From assembly GCF_014925385.1 (NCBI RefSeq), contig NZ_JACSDK010000008.1, forward strand, positions 124,001 through 188,000: a DNA stretch of 64,000 nucleotides, read 5' to 3'. Position 1 is the first letter of the stretch, and each line of letters starts with the position of its first letter. A program made the translations under genes and the position numbers. The notes beneath the pieces were generated by a model. That model saw only the letters and a program-made list of their open reading frames with translations. It made no database searches and was not told the DNA's origin. Shown here in pieces: positions 27,317-36,291 of the stretch. The DNA is from Pelagibius marinus. GTDB taxonomy: Bacteria; Pseudomonadota; Alphaproteobacteria; Kiloniellales; Kiloniellaceae.

Positions 27317-28480
27317 ATGCCGGACGGAAGCGACAGCCTGGCGGTCAAGGTGGTGAGCCGCATCGCCGAGGTGCCGGCGGCCGACTGGGACGCCTGCGCC
27401 GGCGACAATCCTTTTGTCGGCCACGCTTTCCTGGACGCCCTGGAGCAGAGCGGCTCGGCCACCGCCGACAGCGGCTGGCTGCCGCAGCACCTGGTGCTGG
27501 AAAACCCCTCAGGCGGCCTTTTGGGCTGCGTGCCGCTCTACCTCAAGAGCCATTCCTACGGCGAGTACGTCTTCGACTGGAACTGGGCCGACGCCTACGA
27601 GCGCGCCGGCGGGCGCTACTATCCGAAACTGCAGTGCTCCGTGCCCTTCACCCCGGCGACGGGTCCGCGCCTGCTGGTCAACCCCGACGCCGACCGTCGG
27701 GAGGTGACGACCGGCCTGGTCGCGGCCATGCTGGAGCTGGCGCGGCGCCACCAGGTTTCTTCCCTGCACATCACCTTTCCGCCCAAGGAACAGTTCGACA
27801 CCCTGGGCGACTACGGCCTGCTGCAGCGCCTGGGCGTGCAGTACCACTGGCGCAACCGCGGCTACGAAACCTTCGACGACTTCCTGGGCGAGCTCGCCTC
27901 GCGCAAGCGCAAGGCCATCAGGAAGGAGCGCCGCAAGGTGGCGGAAAGCGGCATCCGCCTCCGGCCCCTCACCGGCGCCGAGATAGAGCCGCGCCACTGG
28001 GACGCCTTCTTCGAGTTCTACATGGCCACCGCCGACCGCAAGTGGGGCCAACCCTACCTGACCCGGGAGTTCTTCCACCTGCTAGGCGAGCGCCTGGCCG
28101 ACAAGGTGGTGCTGGTCATGGCCGATCTCGACGGCGAGCTGGTGGCCGGCGCCCTGAACCTGAAGTCCGGCGATACCCTCTACGGGCGCAACTGGGGTTG
28201 CCTGGAGCGCTTCAGGTTCCTGCACTTCGAGGCCTGCTACTACCAGGCCATCGACTACGCCATCGCCCAGGGCCTGGAGTGGGTCGAGGCCGGCGCCCAG
28301 GGCGAGCACAAGATCCAGCGCGGCTACCTGCCCACCCCCACCTACAGCGCCCACTGGATCGCCGATCCAAACTTCAGCCACGCCGTCGAGGAGTTCCTGG
28401 CGCGCGAGCGCGAGGCGATCCGGCACGAGATCGACTACCTGGGGGAGCACAGCCCCTTCAAGGAAGGTTGCGCCGACTAG
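27317..28480 (+). CDS. FemAB-like GNAT-superfamily protein (COG3146)
   Basis: A 387-residue cytoplasmic protein of the COG3146/PF04339 group, annotated as peptidoglycan-biosynthesis-like or GNAT acetyltransferase. Characteristic blocks are NPFVGHAFLDALEQSGSA, the LYLKSHSYGEYVFDWNWADA segment, RKRKAIRKERRKV, and WVEAGAQGEHKIQRGYLPT near the end. The reaction is unproven. The ATG at 27317 follows GGAAAGGGCGTG and is preferred to the GTG one codon earlier. The gene stands 84 bases after the glutamine synthetase-like gene in the same direction. Confidence 0.85.
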   Translation: MPDGSDSLAVKVVSRIAEVPAADWDACAGDNPFVGHAFLDALEQSGSATADSGWLPQHLVLENPSGGLLGCVPLYLKSHSYGEYVFDWNWADAYERAGGRYYPKLQCSVPFTPATGPRLLVNPDADRREVTTGLVAAMLELARRHQVSSLHITFPPKEQFDTLGDYGLLQRLGVQYHWRNRGYETFDDFLGELASRKRKAIRKERRKVAESGIRLRPLTGAEIEPRHWDAFFEFYMATADRKWGQPYLTREFFHLLGERLADKVVLVMADLDGELVAGALNLKSGDTLYGRNWGCLERFRFLHFEACYYQAIDYAIAQGLEWVEAGAQGEHKIQRGYLPTPTYSAHWIADPNFSHAVEEFLAREREAIRHEIDYLGEHSPFKEGCAD

Positions 28481-28593
28481 GGGGGCAGCATCCGCCTATT
28501 CGACAAGGGGCCTACTCGCCAAAGCCGCCGGAATGCAGCTATCATGACGCGACGCATCCGTCAGAATTGCAATTCCTGGCTGGGAGGGGACAC

Positions 28594-29376
28594 ATGCGCT
28601 GGAAAACCTTGGGTCTTGCCGCCACCGTCGCCGTTTGGGGTGCCCTGCCGCGCCCCGCCGAAGCGATTGACCTGGCGCTGGTCTTGCTGAACGACGTTTC
28701 CCAGAGCATGGACGAGGGCGAGTACGCCCTGGTGAAGGACGGCTACCGCAGCGCCTTTGCCGATCCCGACGTCATCGCCGCCCTGATGGGCAACACCGGC
28801 GGCGTCGCCGTGGCCTACGTCGAATTCTCCGGCAAGGACGAGGTGAAAAAGGTACTGGACTGGCAGGTGCTGACCGACGCCGCCTCGGCGCGGGCTTTCG
28901 GCCAGGCCATCGCCGCCGCGCCGCGCTCCAGTGCCGGCAACACGGCACTCTCCGCCGGCCTCTCCGCCGCGGCGCGGATGCTGCTGGAAAGCGACTTCGG
29001 CGCCGCCCGGCAGGTCATCGACATTGCCAGCGACCATCCCAGCGACGGCGGGCGCTGCGGGCCGATCCGCGACGCCGCCGTTGCCGCCGGCATCACCATC
29101 AATGCCCTGCCGATCATCGACGAGCAGGTCATCGGCACCATTGACGGCCGCCAGACCTACTCCACCGCCCGCTGGGGCAGCGAGAGCGTCGTCGATTTCT
29201 ATCGTCGCACCGTGGTCGGCGGCCCCGGCAGCTTCGCGGTCGAGGCACGCACCTACGCCGTCTTCGGCGAAGCGCTGAAACGCAAGCTGCTGCTGGAGTT
29301 CATCGCCTCGCCCGGCAAAGACTTGCCCGGCCAGTCGGCTGCACTGCTGCGGGCCACAGCCGCCGGCGACGGCTGA
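28594..29376 (+). CDS. DUF1194 secreted protein with VWA-like domain
   Basis: A 260-residue exported protein. The signal peptide is at residues 1-24 (cleavage after AEA). The rest is a von Willebrand A-like fold with an intact MIDAS start in LNDVSQSM (DxSxS), so divalent metal binding is likely. The SDHPSDGGRCGPIRDAAVAAG segment is typical of DUF1194. The cellular role is unknown. The ATG at 28594 follows GGGAGGGGACAC. It is the last plus-strand gene before the convergent aldo/keto reductase, with eight bases between stops. Confidence 0.88.
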   Translation: MRWKTLGLAATVAVWGALPRPAEAIDLALVLLNDVSQSMDEGEYALVKDGYRSAFADPDVIAALMGNTGGVAVAYVEFSGKDEVKKVLDWQVLTDAASARAFGQAIAAAPRSSAGNTALSAGLSAAARMLLESDFGAARQVIDIASDHPSDGGRCGPIRDAAVAAGITINALPIIDEQVIGTIDGRQTYSTARWGSESVVDFYRRTVVGGPGSFAVEARTYAVFGEALKRKLLLEFIASPGKDLPGQSAALLRATAAGDG

Positions 29377-29384
29377 CCTCTACG

Positions 29385-30386
29385 TCAAGAATAGCGCTCC
29401 GGCCCCACCCACTGCGCCTCGTTGTAGCGGTCGCCGTGGGCCCAGCCGACGGGCAGGGTTGCCTCGATGCGGGCGACATCGGCATCCGACAGCTCCAGCG
29501 AGCCGCCGGCGGCCAGTTCCTCCAGGTGACCGACCGAGCGGGTGCCGGGGATCGCGATGACCGCCGGGCTGACATGCAGCAGCCAGGCGATGCTGAGCGC
29601 CGCGGCGCTGGTCCCCAGCTCCGCCGCCAGGGCGCGGAAAGCGTCGGTGATCTTCAGGTTGACCGAGAAGTTTGGCTCCTGGAAGCGCGGGTTGGCCTTC
29701 AGGAAGCCGGAGCCGGCCACGCTCTCGGCGGTCGGCGGGGTGTCGGTCAGCAGACCGCGGCCGACGGGCGAGAAGGCAACCAGGCTGGTGCCCAGGGCCT
29801 CGCAGGTCTGCACCAGTCCCAGCTCCGGCGAGCGGGTGGAGAGCGAGTACTCCGACTGCACGGCGGTTACCGGATGCACCATGGCGGCGCGGCGCAGCGA
29901 GGACGGCGCGATCTCGGAAAAGCCGATGCCGCGCGTCTTGCCCGCCTTGACGAGGCCGGCCAGGGTCTCCGCCACCTCCTCGATGGTGAAACTCGGATCG
30001 CGGCGGTGGACGTAGAAGAGGTCGACGCAGTCGACGCCCAGCTTCTTCAGGCTGGCGTCCAGCTCCGCCTCCAGGTGGGCGGCCGAGTTGTCGAAGCTGC
30101 GCCGGCCCTCCGCATCGCGCTTGATCGAGGCCTTGGTGGCGATGCGGAACATCCCCTCTTTCGCCTTGCCCTGCTTGGCCAGGAAGCTGCCGATGACCTT
30201 CTCCGACAGGCCCATGCCGTAGACGTTGGCCGTGTCGATATGATCGATGCCGTGGTCCAGCGCCGCAGCCAGGACCGCGTGGGAGGCTTCCTCCGTGGTC
30301 GGACCGTAGAAATCCGTGAACGACATGGCGCCGACCCCGACGGCCGAAACCTGGGGCCCGCCGGGACCGAGTATCCGCTTCTGCAT
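29385..30386 (-). CDS. Aldo/keto reductase
   Basis: A 333-residue NADPH-dependent oxidoreductase with the (alpha/beta)8 barrel. The catalytic tetrad is visible: Asp and Tyr in DTANVYG, Lys in IATKASI and His in YVHRRDP. The C-terminal IPGTRSVGHLEE cofactor segment is present. It resembles the YghZ/YajO-type group acting on small aldehydes, but the substrate is unspecified. The ATG at 30386 (MQKRILGPGG) is the family-typical start; the frame is open further upstream without similarity. Confidence 0.93.
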   Translation of the reverse strand: MQKRILGPGGPQVSAVGVGAMSFTDFYGPTTEEASHAVLAAALDHGIDHIDTANVYGMGLSEKVIGSFLAKQGKAKEGMFRIATKASIKRDAEGRRSFDNSAAHLEAELDASLKKLGVDCVDLFYVHRRDPSFTIEEVAETLAGLVKAGKTRGIGFSEIAPSSLRRAAMVHPVTAVQSEYSLSTRSPELGLVQTCEALGTSLVAFSPVGRGLLTDTPPTAESVAGSGFLKANPRFQEPNFSVNLKITDAFRALAAELGTSAAALSIAWLLHVSPAVIAIPGTRSVGHLEELAAGGSLELSDADVARIEATLPVGWAHGDRYNEAQWVGPERYS

Positions 30387-30657
30387 AACCGCAACCGCCT
30401 CCCGAACTCTCGAAAAATGTTCGTTGCGGCAGTTTAGACGGCTGCGCCGCCGGCGCAATCGGGGCAGGCCGGCAAGTGGACTAACTTCAAGACCGCCCGG
30501 CGAGACTACGACCGAGACGGCGGTCAACCACGGGGAATCCCGCCACGCCATAGACAGCCTCGCCGCCGATATCTCACAATATGTCCGTTGTGCCCAACGC
30601 GGGGATGACCGGCAGTGGTTGTGCGTACTACAGCCAGACAATCGACGGAGAGGCAGC

Positions 30658-31359
30658 ATGACGCGAATCCGATGGATCCTGAGATCGACCTTGGGGGCAA
30701 CGACCTTGGGAGCCTTGATGGTCCTTATCGCCCTCCACGCTGTCGATGCCGCGGCCGCCGGGCCCCGGCCGCCGGCCGCTACCCAGCTCGCCCAGGCGCC
30801 GACACAGATGCAGACGGCCTATGTGCGCGGTGTCCAGAAGGAGCTGCTGGCCCACGGCTACCGTCCGGGACCGGTCGACGGCGTCGCCGGGCGACAGACC
30901 CGCGCGGCGGTGCGCGCCTACCAGAGGGACGCCGGACTGCCCGTCGACGGCGTCGCCGACAAGCGCCTGCTCGACCACCTGAAGTTCGCCCAGCCGAAGG
31001 TCTACGCCTTCGGCCAGCCGGTCACGGGCCACGTCCTGGACCTGCAGCGCGAATTGGCCAAGCGCAACTACTACCTGGGGCCCCACGACGGCCTGGCCGG
31101 GCCGCAGACCTACGACGCCCTCAACCGCTTCCAGGAAGACGCCGGCCTGCCCTACGACGAGCAGATCGACGGCATCCTGGTGCAGAAGGTCCGCGACGCC
31201 CCGGCGGAGGTCGAAGCCGACCTCGAAGCCAGTATCTACGACTGGGGGCCGCAGCAGACGATGAAGGTCATCCCGCCAGCCAGACCGGAGCCAAAAGCCG
31301 TGCCGGAGACAAAAGAAAAGCCCGGCGCGGAACCCGGGCCGGACTTTTCAGATACCTGA
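30658..31359 (+). CDS. Exported peptidoglycan-binding protein with two PG_binding_1 repeats
   Basis: A 233-residue protein. An N-terminal signal or anchor sequence (about residues 8-36) is followed by two putative peptidoglycan-binding modules. The first has ELLAHGYRPGPVDGVAGRQTRAAV, the second ELAKRNYYLGPHDGLAGPQT. A proline- and lysine-rich tail follows. It should bind the cell wall in the periplasm; no catalytic domain is present. The ATG at 30658 follows GGAGAGGCAGC. The last 45 bases encode a strong hairpin that also serves the convergent clpA gene. Confidence 0.85.
   Translation: MTRIRWILRSTLGATTLGALMVLIALHAVDAAAAGPRPPAATQLAQAPTQMQTAYVRGVQKELLAHGYRPGPVDGVAGRQTRAAVRAYQRDAGLPVDGVADKRLLDHLKFAQPKVYAFGQPVTGHVLDLQRELAKRNYYLGPHDGLAGPQTYDALNRFQEDAGLPYDEQIDGILVQKVRDAPAEVEADLEASIYDWGPQQTMKVIPPARPEPKAVPETKEKPGAEPGPDFSDT
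31315..31349 (-). terminator. Terminator of clpA embedded in a neighbouring coding region
   Basis: Arms GAAAAGCCCGGC (31315-31326) and GCCGGACTTTTC (31338-31349) pair over 12 positions with one mismatch. On the minus strand the hairpin lies 23 bases after the clpA stop and is followed by TTTTCTTTTG-like sequence. It is entirely inside the 3' coding end of the peptidoglycan-binding protein gene. Confidence 0.6.
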
Positions 31360-31371
31360 TTTTCGTAGCAC

Positions 31372-33714
31372 TCAGTCGGCCAGCGCGGCCTCGCTCTTGC
31401 GCTTGCCGCCGCCCTTCGGGCCCTTCTTGGCGCCGCCCTTGCCTTTGCCCTTGGGCGCCGCGCCCTCGGGATAGGTGAAGGTCGGCAGGCCGTCCTCGAT
31501 GTCGACGCGCACCACGCCGCCCTTGGCCAGCTTGCCGAACAGCAGCTCCTCGGCCAGGGGCTTCTTGATGTTCTCCTGGATCACGCGGGCCAGCGGGCGG
31601 GCGCCGAACTGCTTGTCGTAGCCCTTCTGAGCCAGCCACTCACGCGCCGCATCGGAGAGCTCGATGGTGACCTGGCGGTCGGCGAGCTGCGCTTCGAGCT
31701 GCATGACGAACTTGTCGACCACGCGGGAGACCACCTCCGCCGAGAGGTGCGTGAAGGGAATGATCGCATCCAGGCGGTTGCGGAACTCCGGCGTGAAGAG
31801 CTTGTTGATCGCCTCGGTGTCGTCGCCGGTGCGCACGTCGCGGGCGAAGCCGATGGCGGGCTTGGCCATGTCGGCGGCGCCGGCGTTGGTGGTCATGATC
31901 AGGATGACGTTGCGGAAGTCGACCGACTTGCCGTTGTGGTCGGTCATCTTCCCGTAGTCCATGACCTGCAGGAGGATGTTGAAGAGGTCCGGATGGGCCT
32001 TTTCGATCTCGTCCAGCAGCAGCACGCAGTGCGGATGCTGGTCGACCGCGTCGGTCAAGAGGCCGCCCTGGTCGAAACCGACGTAGCCCGGCGGCGCGCC
32101 GATGAGGCGCGAGACCGAGTGCCGCTCCATGTATTCCGACATGTCGAAGCGGGTGAGCTCCACGCCCAGGGAGTGGGCGAGCTGGCGCGCCACCTCGGTC
32201 TTGCCGACGCCGGTGGGGCCGGAGAAGAGGTAGCTGCCGATCGGCTTTTCCGGCTCGCGCAGCCCGGCGCGGGCCAGCTTGATCGCCGCCGAGAGCGCGG
32301 TCACCGCCTGGTCCTGGCCGAAGACCATGGTCTTGAGGTCGCGCTCCAGGTTCTGCAGCGCCGCGCGGTCGTCCTTGGAGACGCTCTTCGGGGGGATGCG
32401 GGCCATCTTGGCCACCACCGCCTCGACGTCCTTCACGCCGACCGATTTCTTGCGCTTGGATTCCGGCAGCAGCATCTGCGAGGCGCCGACCTCGTCGATC
32501 ACGTCGATCGCCTTGTCGGGCAGCTTGCGGTCGCCGATGTAACGCGCCGAAAGCTCCACCGCCGTGCGGATCGCCTCGTTGGTGAAGCGGACGTGGTGGT
32601 GATCCTCGTAGTAGGGTTTCAGGCCGCGCAGGATCTTCACCGTGTCCTCGATGGAGGGCTCGACGATGTCGATCTTCTGGAAGCGGCGCACCAGCGCGCG
32701 GTCCTTCTCGAAGTAGCTGCGGTATTCCTTGTAGGTGGTCGAGCCGATGCAGCGCAGCAGGCCGCTCTGCAGGGCCGGCTTCAGCAGGTTCGAGGCGTCC
32801 ATGGCCCCGCCCGAGGTGGCGCCGGCGCCGATCACCGTGTGGATCTCGTCGATGAAGAGAATGGCGTTGTCCTGGGCCTCGATCTCCGAGACCACGGCCT
32901 TGAGGCGCTCCTCGAAGTCGCCGCGGTAGCGGGTGCCGGCCAGCAGCGCGCCCATGTCGAGGGCGAAGATGGTGGCGTCGTTCAGCACATCCGGGACGCT
33001 GCCGTCGACGATGCGCCTGGCCAGGCCCTCGGCGATGGCGGTCTTGCCGACGCCGGGATCACCGACATAGAGCGGATTGTTCTTGGTGCGCCGGCAGAGC
33101 ACCTGGATGGTGCGGTCGATCTCGTCGGCGCGGCCGATCAGGGGATCGATGCGCCCGTCGCGCGCCTTGCGGTTCAGGTCGACGCAGTAGGCGTCCAGCG
33201 CCTCGCGCCCCTTGCGCACCACCTTCTCGGCATCGGCCTCCTCGTCGGCGCCCTCGACGGTGCGGCTTTCCTCGTGGCCCTTGGCCTTGGCGATGCCGTG
33301 GGAGATGTAGTTCACCGCGTCGAGGCGCGTCATCTCCTGCTCCTGCAGGTAATAGACGGCGTGGCTCTCGCGCTCGGAGAACATGGCGACCAGCACGTTG
33401 GCGCCGGTGACTTCCTCGCGCCCGGAGGACTGCACGTGGATGGCGGCGCGCTGCAACACCCGCTGGAAGCCGGCGGTCGGCTTGGCGTCGCCCAGTTGGG
33501 CGGTGATCAGGCTGGCCAGTTCGTTGTCGATGTAATCCAGGATGTCGGCGCGCAGGCGCTCCAGATCGACACTGCAGGCCCTGAGGACCGACATGGCGTC
33601 CGGGTCGTCGACCAGCGCCAGGAGCAGATGTTCAAGCGTTGCGTACTCGTGGCGGCGTTCGTTGGCACCCGCCAGGGCACGGTGAAGCGTCTGCTCTAAA
33701 TTGGCCGATAGCAT
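31372..33714 (-). CDS. clpA: ATP-dependent Clp protease ATP-binding subunit ClpA
   Basis: A 780-residue AAA+ unfoldase that feeds substrates to ClpP and takes N-degron substrates from ClpS. The N-domain (about residues 1-140) is followed by AAA-1 (Walker [14 protein letters not shown], Walker B ILFIDEIH). AAA-2 has Walker [14 protein letters not shown] and [11 protein letters not shown]. The IGF tripeptide of the ClpP-binding loop is present (PAIGFARD). The C-terminal tail is Lys/Gly-rich. It starts seven bases after clpS. clpP is not in the window. Confidence 0.97.
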   Translation of the reverse strand: MLSANLEQTLHRALAGANERRHEYATLEHLLLALVDDPDAMSVLRACSVDLERLRADILDYIDNELASLITAQLGDAKPTAGFQRVLQRAAIHVQSSGREEVTGANVLVAMFSERESHAVYYLQEQEMTRLDAVNYISHGIAKAKGHEESRTVEGADEEADAEKVVRKGREALDAYCVDLNRKARDGRIDPLIGRADEIDRTIQVLCRRTKNNPLYVGDPGVGKTAIAEGLARRIVDGSVPDVLNDATIFALDMGALLAGTRYRGDFEERLKAVVSEIEAQDNAILFIDEIHTVIGAGATSGGAMDASNLLKPALQSGLLRCIGSTTYKEYRSYFEKDRALVRRFQKIDIVEPSIEDTVKILRGLKPYYEDHHHVRFTNEAIRTAVELSARYIGDRKLPDKAIDVIDEVGASQMLLPESKRKKSVGVKDVEAVVAKMARIPPKSVSKDDRAALQNLERDLKTMVFGQDQAVTALSAAIKLARAGLREPEKPIGSYLFSGPTGVGKTEVARQLAHSLGVELTRFDMSEYMERHSVSRLIGAPPGYVGFDQGGLLTDAVDQHPHCVLLLDEIEKAHPDLFNILLQVMDYGKMTDHNGKSVDFRNVILIMTTNAGAADMAKPAIGFARDVRTGDDTEAINKLFTPEFRNRLDAIIPFTHLSAEVVSRVVDKFVMQLEAQLADRQVTIELSDAAREWLAQKGYDKQFGARPLARVIQENIKKPLAEELLFGKLAKGGVVRVDIEDGLPTFTYPEGAAPKGKGKGGAKKGPKGGGKRKSEAALAD

Positions 33715-33721
33715 CCGGGCT

Positions 33722-34045
33722 CTATTCCTTCTCTAGGGTGCATTGAAGAGGGTGCTGATGCTGCCGGGCATAGTCAATGACCTGTGTGACCTTGGTCTCG
33801 GCAACCTCGTAGGTAAAGACCCCGCAGACGCCCACGCCGCGCTGATGGACATGCAGCATGATGCGGGTCGCTTCCTCGCGGTTCTTGCTGAAGAACTGCT
33901 CGAGCACATGAACGACGAACTCCATTGGAGTGTAATCATCGTTCAACATCAGAACTTTGTACATCGACGGTTTCTTCGTCTTCGGCTTCGTCTTGACGAT
34001 GATGCCTGTCGATGTGCCGCCGTCGTTCTGCTTGTCGTCACTCAT
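33722..34045 (-). CDS. clpS: ClpS adaptor for N-degron substrates
   Basis: A 107-residue adaptor that binds proteins with N-terminal Leu, Phe, Tyr or Trp and hands them to ClpAP. It has a flexible N-terminal extension, then the core with [21 protein letters not shown] (hydrophobic pocket and gate), the [21 protein letters not shown] strand and a helical end. It lies directly before clpA, the usual operon order. It completes the route begun by aat in this window. Confidence 0.97.
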   Translation of the reverse strand: MSDDKQNDGGTSTGIIVKTKPKTKKPSMYKVLMLNDDYTPMEFVVHVLEQFFSKNREEATRIMLHVHQRGVGVCGVFTYEVAETKVTQVIDYARQHQHPLQCTLEKE

Positions 34046-34466
34046 TGTGCTGCACTAGACCTGATACTTAACCTTTGAACACTGGACCCGGCCCGAACTT
34101 CCGGCTTTTGCGGGACCGGCCGGCGGGGCCCCTGCCCCTACAATCATATTGGATGATTTCGCGACGGTAAAAGACCCCGCAGAAACTGCCCGCAAAATTC
34201 ATCCCTGCCGCAGCCCGCACTCCGCGTCCTACGCCCTTGCCGCTCTCCCTCCCAGGCGGCGGCGGCCTTCGCGCGCCGCTGCCGGAATCGGGCAGAGCCA
34301 ACAATATCAATAGTATGCCATGACGAAGCGCCGCGCCGAAGGGGCCAGTTGCCCATAGGCATTGTCTCCTAGGGCGCCGGGTCGCAGTCCGGCCGCCGGG
34401 ACCGCGGCGGCCATGCAAAAAGGGCCCGGCGCGATCGCGCCAGGCCCTTTGCGAGTTCTCGAAGCG
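34046..34466. other. Intergenic region between clpS and the phasin gene
   Basis: The half next to clpS is the promoter side, with a short inverted repeat ATCAT-N5-ATGAT at 34143-34157 and an AT-richer patch at 34300-34320. No conserved sigma-70 hexamers were assigned. The phasin side carries the terminator listed separately. Short open frames on both strands here look random. Confidence 0.45.
34419..34450 (-). terminator. Rho-independent terminator of the phasin gene
   Basis: Arms AAAGGGCC and GGCCCTTT, with inner GGCGC/GCGCC and a single C/A mismatch, enclose GATC. On the minus strand the stem is followed by TTTTT. It lies 58 bases after the phasin stop. Confidence 0.85.
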
Positions 34467-34495
34467 GACGGGGACCGCCGCATGGCGGCCCCGTC
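34467..34495 (-). other. Second 3'-UTR hairpin behind the phasin stop
   Basis: GACGGGG and CCCCGTC with inner CCGCC/GGCGG form a 12-pair stem with one bulged A and a GCAT loop. It is 12 bases after the stop codon and has no U tract. With the terminator beyond it, this would give the mRNA a doubly structured 3' end, which could protect an abundant transcript (inference). Confidence 0.5.
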
Positions 34496-34507
34496 GCAGC
34501 AGCCGGC

Positions 34508-35119
34508 TCAGGCGGCCAGCGGCTTCATCAGCTTTTCGACGTTCGCGTTCAAACGAGCCTGGATCGGCTCGATGGTCTCGTTCGCCAGGTTCATCGACAG
34601 CTCGGTCAGCTTGGCGCTCTCGGTCACGAGAGAATCGAAGCCGCTGCGCGAGAAGTCGGTCTGTAGGTCGATCAGCTCGCGGACCGTCCTGACCTCGAAC
34701 AGCGCCTTGGCGTTGGCCATGCCGGTGTCGACGCTGAGCTGGGCGAAGCTCATCAGCTCCTTGCTCATGGCCTCGAAACCCTTGGCGAAGACGGTGCTGG
34801 ACTGGACATAGGCGTCGATGTTGTCCTTGCCCAGGCTGGCGACCTCGTCATAGCCCTCGAACACGCTGCTGGAGGCCTTTTCCACCTGCTCCTGGACCAG
34901 GGCGACAGCCTGCTCGTAGCTCTTGCTGGCGGCCTGGGTACCGGCCTTCACCACAGCTTCCATGGTTTCCTTGCTGGCGGAAACGGCGGCCTCGACGGGC
35001 TCGAAAGTTTCCTGGAACGGCAGCGCCGGCGCCGCGGCGGCCTTGGTCGTCTTTGCCTTGGCAGCCGGGGTCTTGGCCGGCGCCTTGGCGGTCTTGGTCG
35101 TGGTCTTCTTGGTGGCCAT
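34508..35119 (-). CDS. Phasin family protein (PHA granule-associated)
   Basis: A 203-residue protein of the Phasin_2 type. A lysine/alanine-rich N-terminus (ATKKTTTKTAKAPAKT) is followed by amphipathic helices (EAVVKAGTQAASKSYEQA, FEGYDEVASLGKDNIDAYVQ). Phasins coat polyhydroxyalkanoate granules and are usually very abundant. No PHA synthase gene is in the window. Candidate PhaR-like sites lie upstream (35267-35341), and a tandem-hairpin 3' end follows. The ribosome site CCAGGAGACTTCTCCG precedes the ATG. Confidence 0.9.
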   Translation of the reverse strand: MATKKTTTKTAKAPAKTPAAKAKTTKAAAAPALPFQETFEPVEAAVSASKETMEAVVKAGTQAASKSYEQAVALVQEQVEKASSSVFEGYDEVASLGKDNIDAYVQSSTVFAKGFEAMSKELMSFAQLSVDTGMANAKALFEVRTVRELIDLQTDFSRSGFDSLVTESAKLTELSMNLANETIEPIQARLNANVEKLMKPLAA

Positions 35120-35499
35120 CGGAGAAGTCTCCTGGTCTCGTCTGTCTAGTGAATGGGGGTCGGCAAAAACTCAGCTTCCGCATACCGGGGCGGCGCCGCA
35201 TCCGCCGGCCGCCGGCGTCCCGCGGGCGGAAGCTCATCGCGCTACCTGCTCAAGCTACCTGCGCCATGCTGCACTGCAACATACCACTAAATGTATGAAC
35301 CCTGGCGCCGAAGTCAAGGGATTTTTGTGCGCTGCAACATATTCGCAACTCGGCGGCAATGCCCCGTTTCTGAGGCTTTGGCGCGGCCGGGCCTCTCCCC
35401 CTTGCGGCAGCCGCAAAGCCCTCTTGCTGGCCTTCTGGGGCTCTGCCAGTATCGCTGCGGAGCTCGCCTCCAACCTGTCAGATTCGCGATGGAAACCGC
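35120..35499. other. Divergent promoter region of phasin and Anbu-type protease genes
   Basis: About 380 bases. TGCTGCACTGCA occurs at 35267-35278, and CTGCAACATA is repeated directly at 35274-35283 and 35332-35341. The resemblance to the TGC/GCA-rich sites of the PHA regulator PhaR is noted but unproven. The middle is AT-richer. No RNA gene was seen. Confidence 0.4.
35267..35341. promoter_or_regulatory. Candidate PhaR-like operator sites upstream of phasin
   Basis: TGCTGCACTGCA and two direct copies of CTGCAACATA 58 bases apart lie about 150-220 bases from the phasin start. PhaR repressors of PHA-producing proteobacteria bind TGC-rich paired motifs in phasin promoters. The match is by eye, without a matrix. 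Confidence 0.3.
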
Positions 35500-36267
35500 A
35501 TGACCTATTGCCTGGGTATCAAGATCAACGAAGGACTTGTCTGTCTGGCCGACGGACGCATCACCAGCGGCAATCAGGTTACCAACGCGCAGAAACTGAC
35601 CATGCACGGCAGCGGCGACGCCCAGTTCGCGGTCATGACGTCGGGCCTGCGCTCCCTGCGCGACAAGACCCTGGCCTACCTCGAGCGCGACATGCGCAAG
35701 AACCATCCCACCGGCTTCAACGCCCTGCTCGACGCGGTGACCGCCTACTGCCGCTGCCTGCGCCAGGTGGCCAAGGAAGACCGCGAGCAGCTGGAGGACT
35801 CGGACCTCGCCTTCAACCTGCACACCCTGATGGCCGGGGCGTTGCCCGACGACGCCGAACCGAGCATTTTCATGGTCTATCCGGAGGGCAACTGGATCGA
35901 GGTCGATCACCGCACGCCCTACCTGTCGATCGGCGCCACCGCCTACGGCAAGCCGATCCTGGACCGGGCGCTGACCTACGACACGGCCATGACCACGGCC
36001 TTGAAGCTGGCCTACCTGTCGTTCGACTCCTCGCGCTTCTCCTCCGCCGATGTCGGCTTTCCCATCGACCTGGCCACCTTCAGCCGGACCGAGAAGCGCT
36101 GGCGCAAGGCGCACTACGACTACGACGACCTGCGCGAGCAGCGCATCTGGTGGAACGAGCACATCAAGAAGCTGGCCATCGACATGCCAGACGGCCCCTG
36201 GGCCAATGAACTGCGGCCGGGCGCCAACACTGCCCACCTGACCGTCGTCTCAGAAGACAAGAGCTGA
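35500..36267 (+). CDS. Anbu-type proteasome-like protease (ancestral beta subunit)
   Basis: A 255-residue Ntn-hydrolase of the bacterial proteasome homologue group (Anbu/BPH). The predicted nucleophile is Thr2, exposed after Met removal (MTYCLGIK). Asp18 follows in LADGR, with a lysine near residue 32, and the family segment GATAYGKPILDR is present, plus the C-terminal KRWRKAHYDYDD. Members assemble into helical or ring particles with peptidase activity or none. The gene is alone: the usual transglutaminase, alpha-E and ATP-grasp partners are not adjacent. The ATG at 35500 fits the Thr2 requirement. Confidence 0.88.
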   Translation: MTYCLGIKINEGLVCLADGRITSGNQVTNAQKLTMHGSGDAQFAVMTSGLRSLRDKTLAYLERDMRKNHPTGFNALLDAVTAYCRCLRQVAKEDREQLEDSDLAFNLHTLMAGALPDDAEPSIFMVYPEGNWIEVDHRTPYLSIGATAYGKPILDRALTYDTAMTTALKLAYLSFDSSRFSSADVGFPIDLATFSRTEKRWRKAHYDYDDLREQRIWWNEHIKKLAIDMPDGPWANELRPGANTAHLTVVSEDKS

Positions 36268-36291
36268 CGGCCCCGAAGCCGCAGGGGGCGC

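Noticed and set aside
31747-33699. 650-codon plus-strand frame opposite clpA
   Set aside because: Antisense shadow of clpA with low-complexity composition and no domain.
34068-34418. 116-codon minus-strand frame between clpS and phasin genes
   Set aside because: Arg/Gly-rich, runs through a promoter region, no ribosome site and no similarity.
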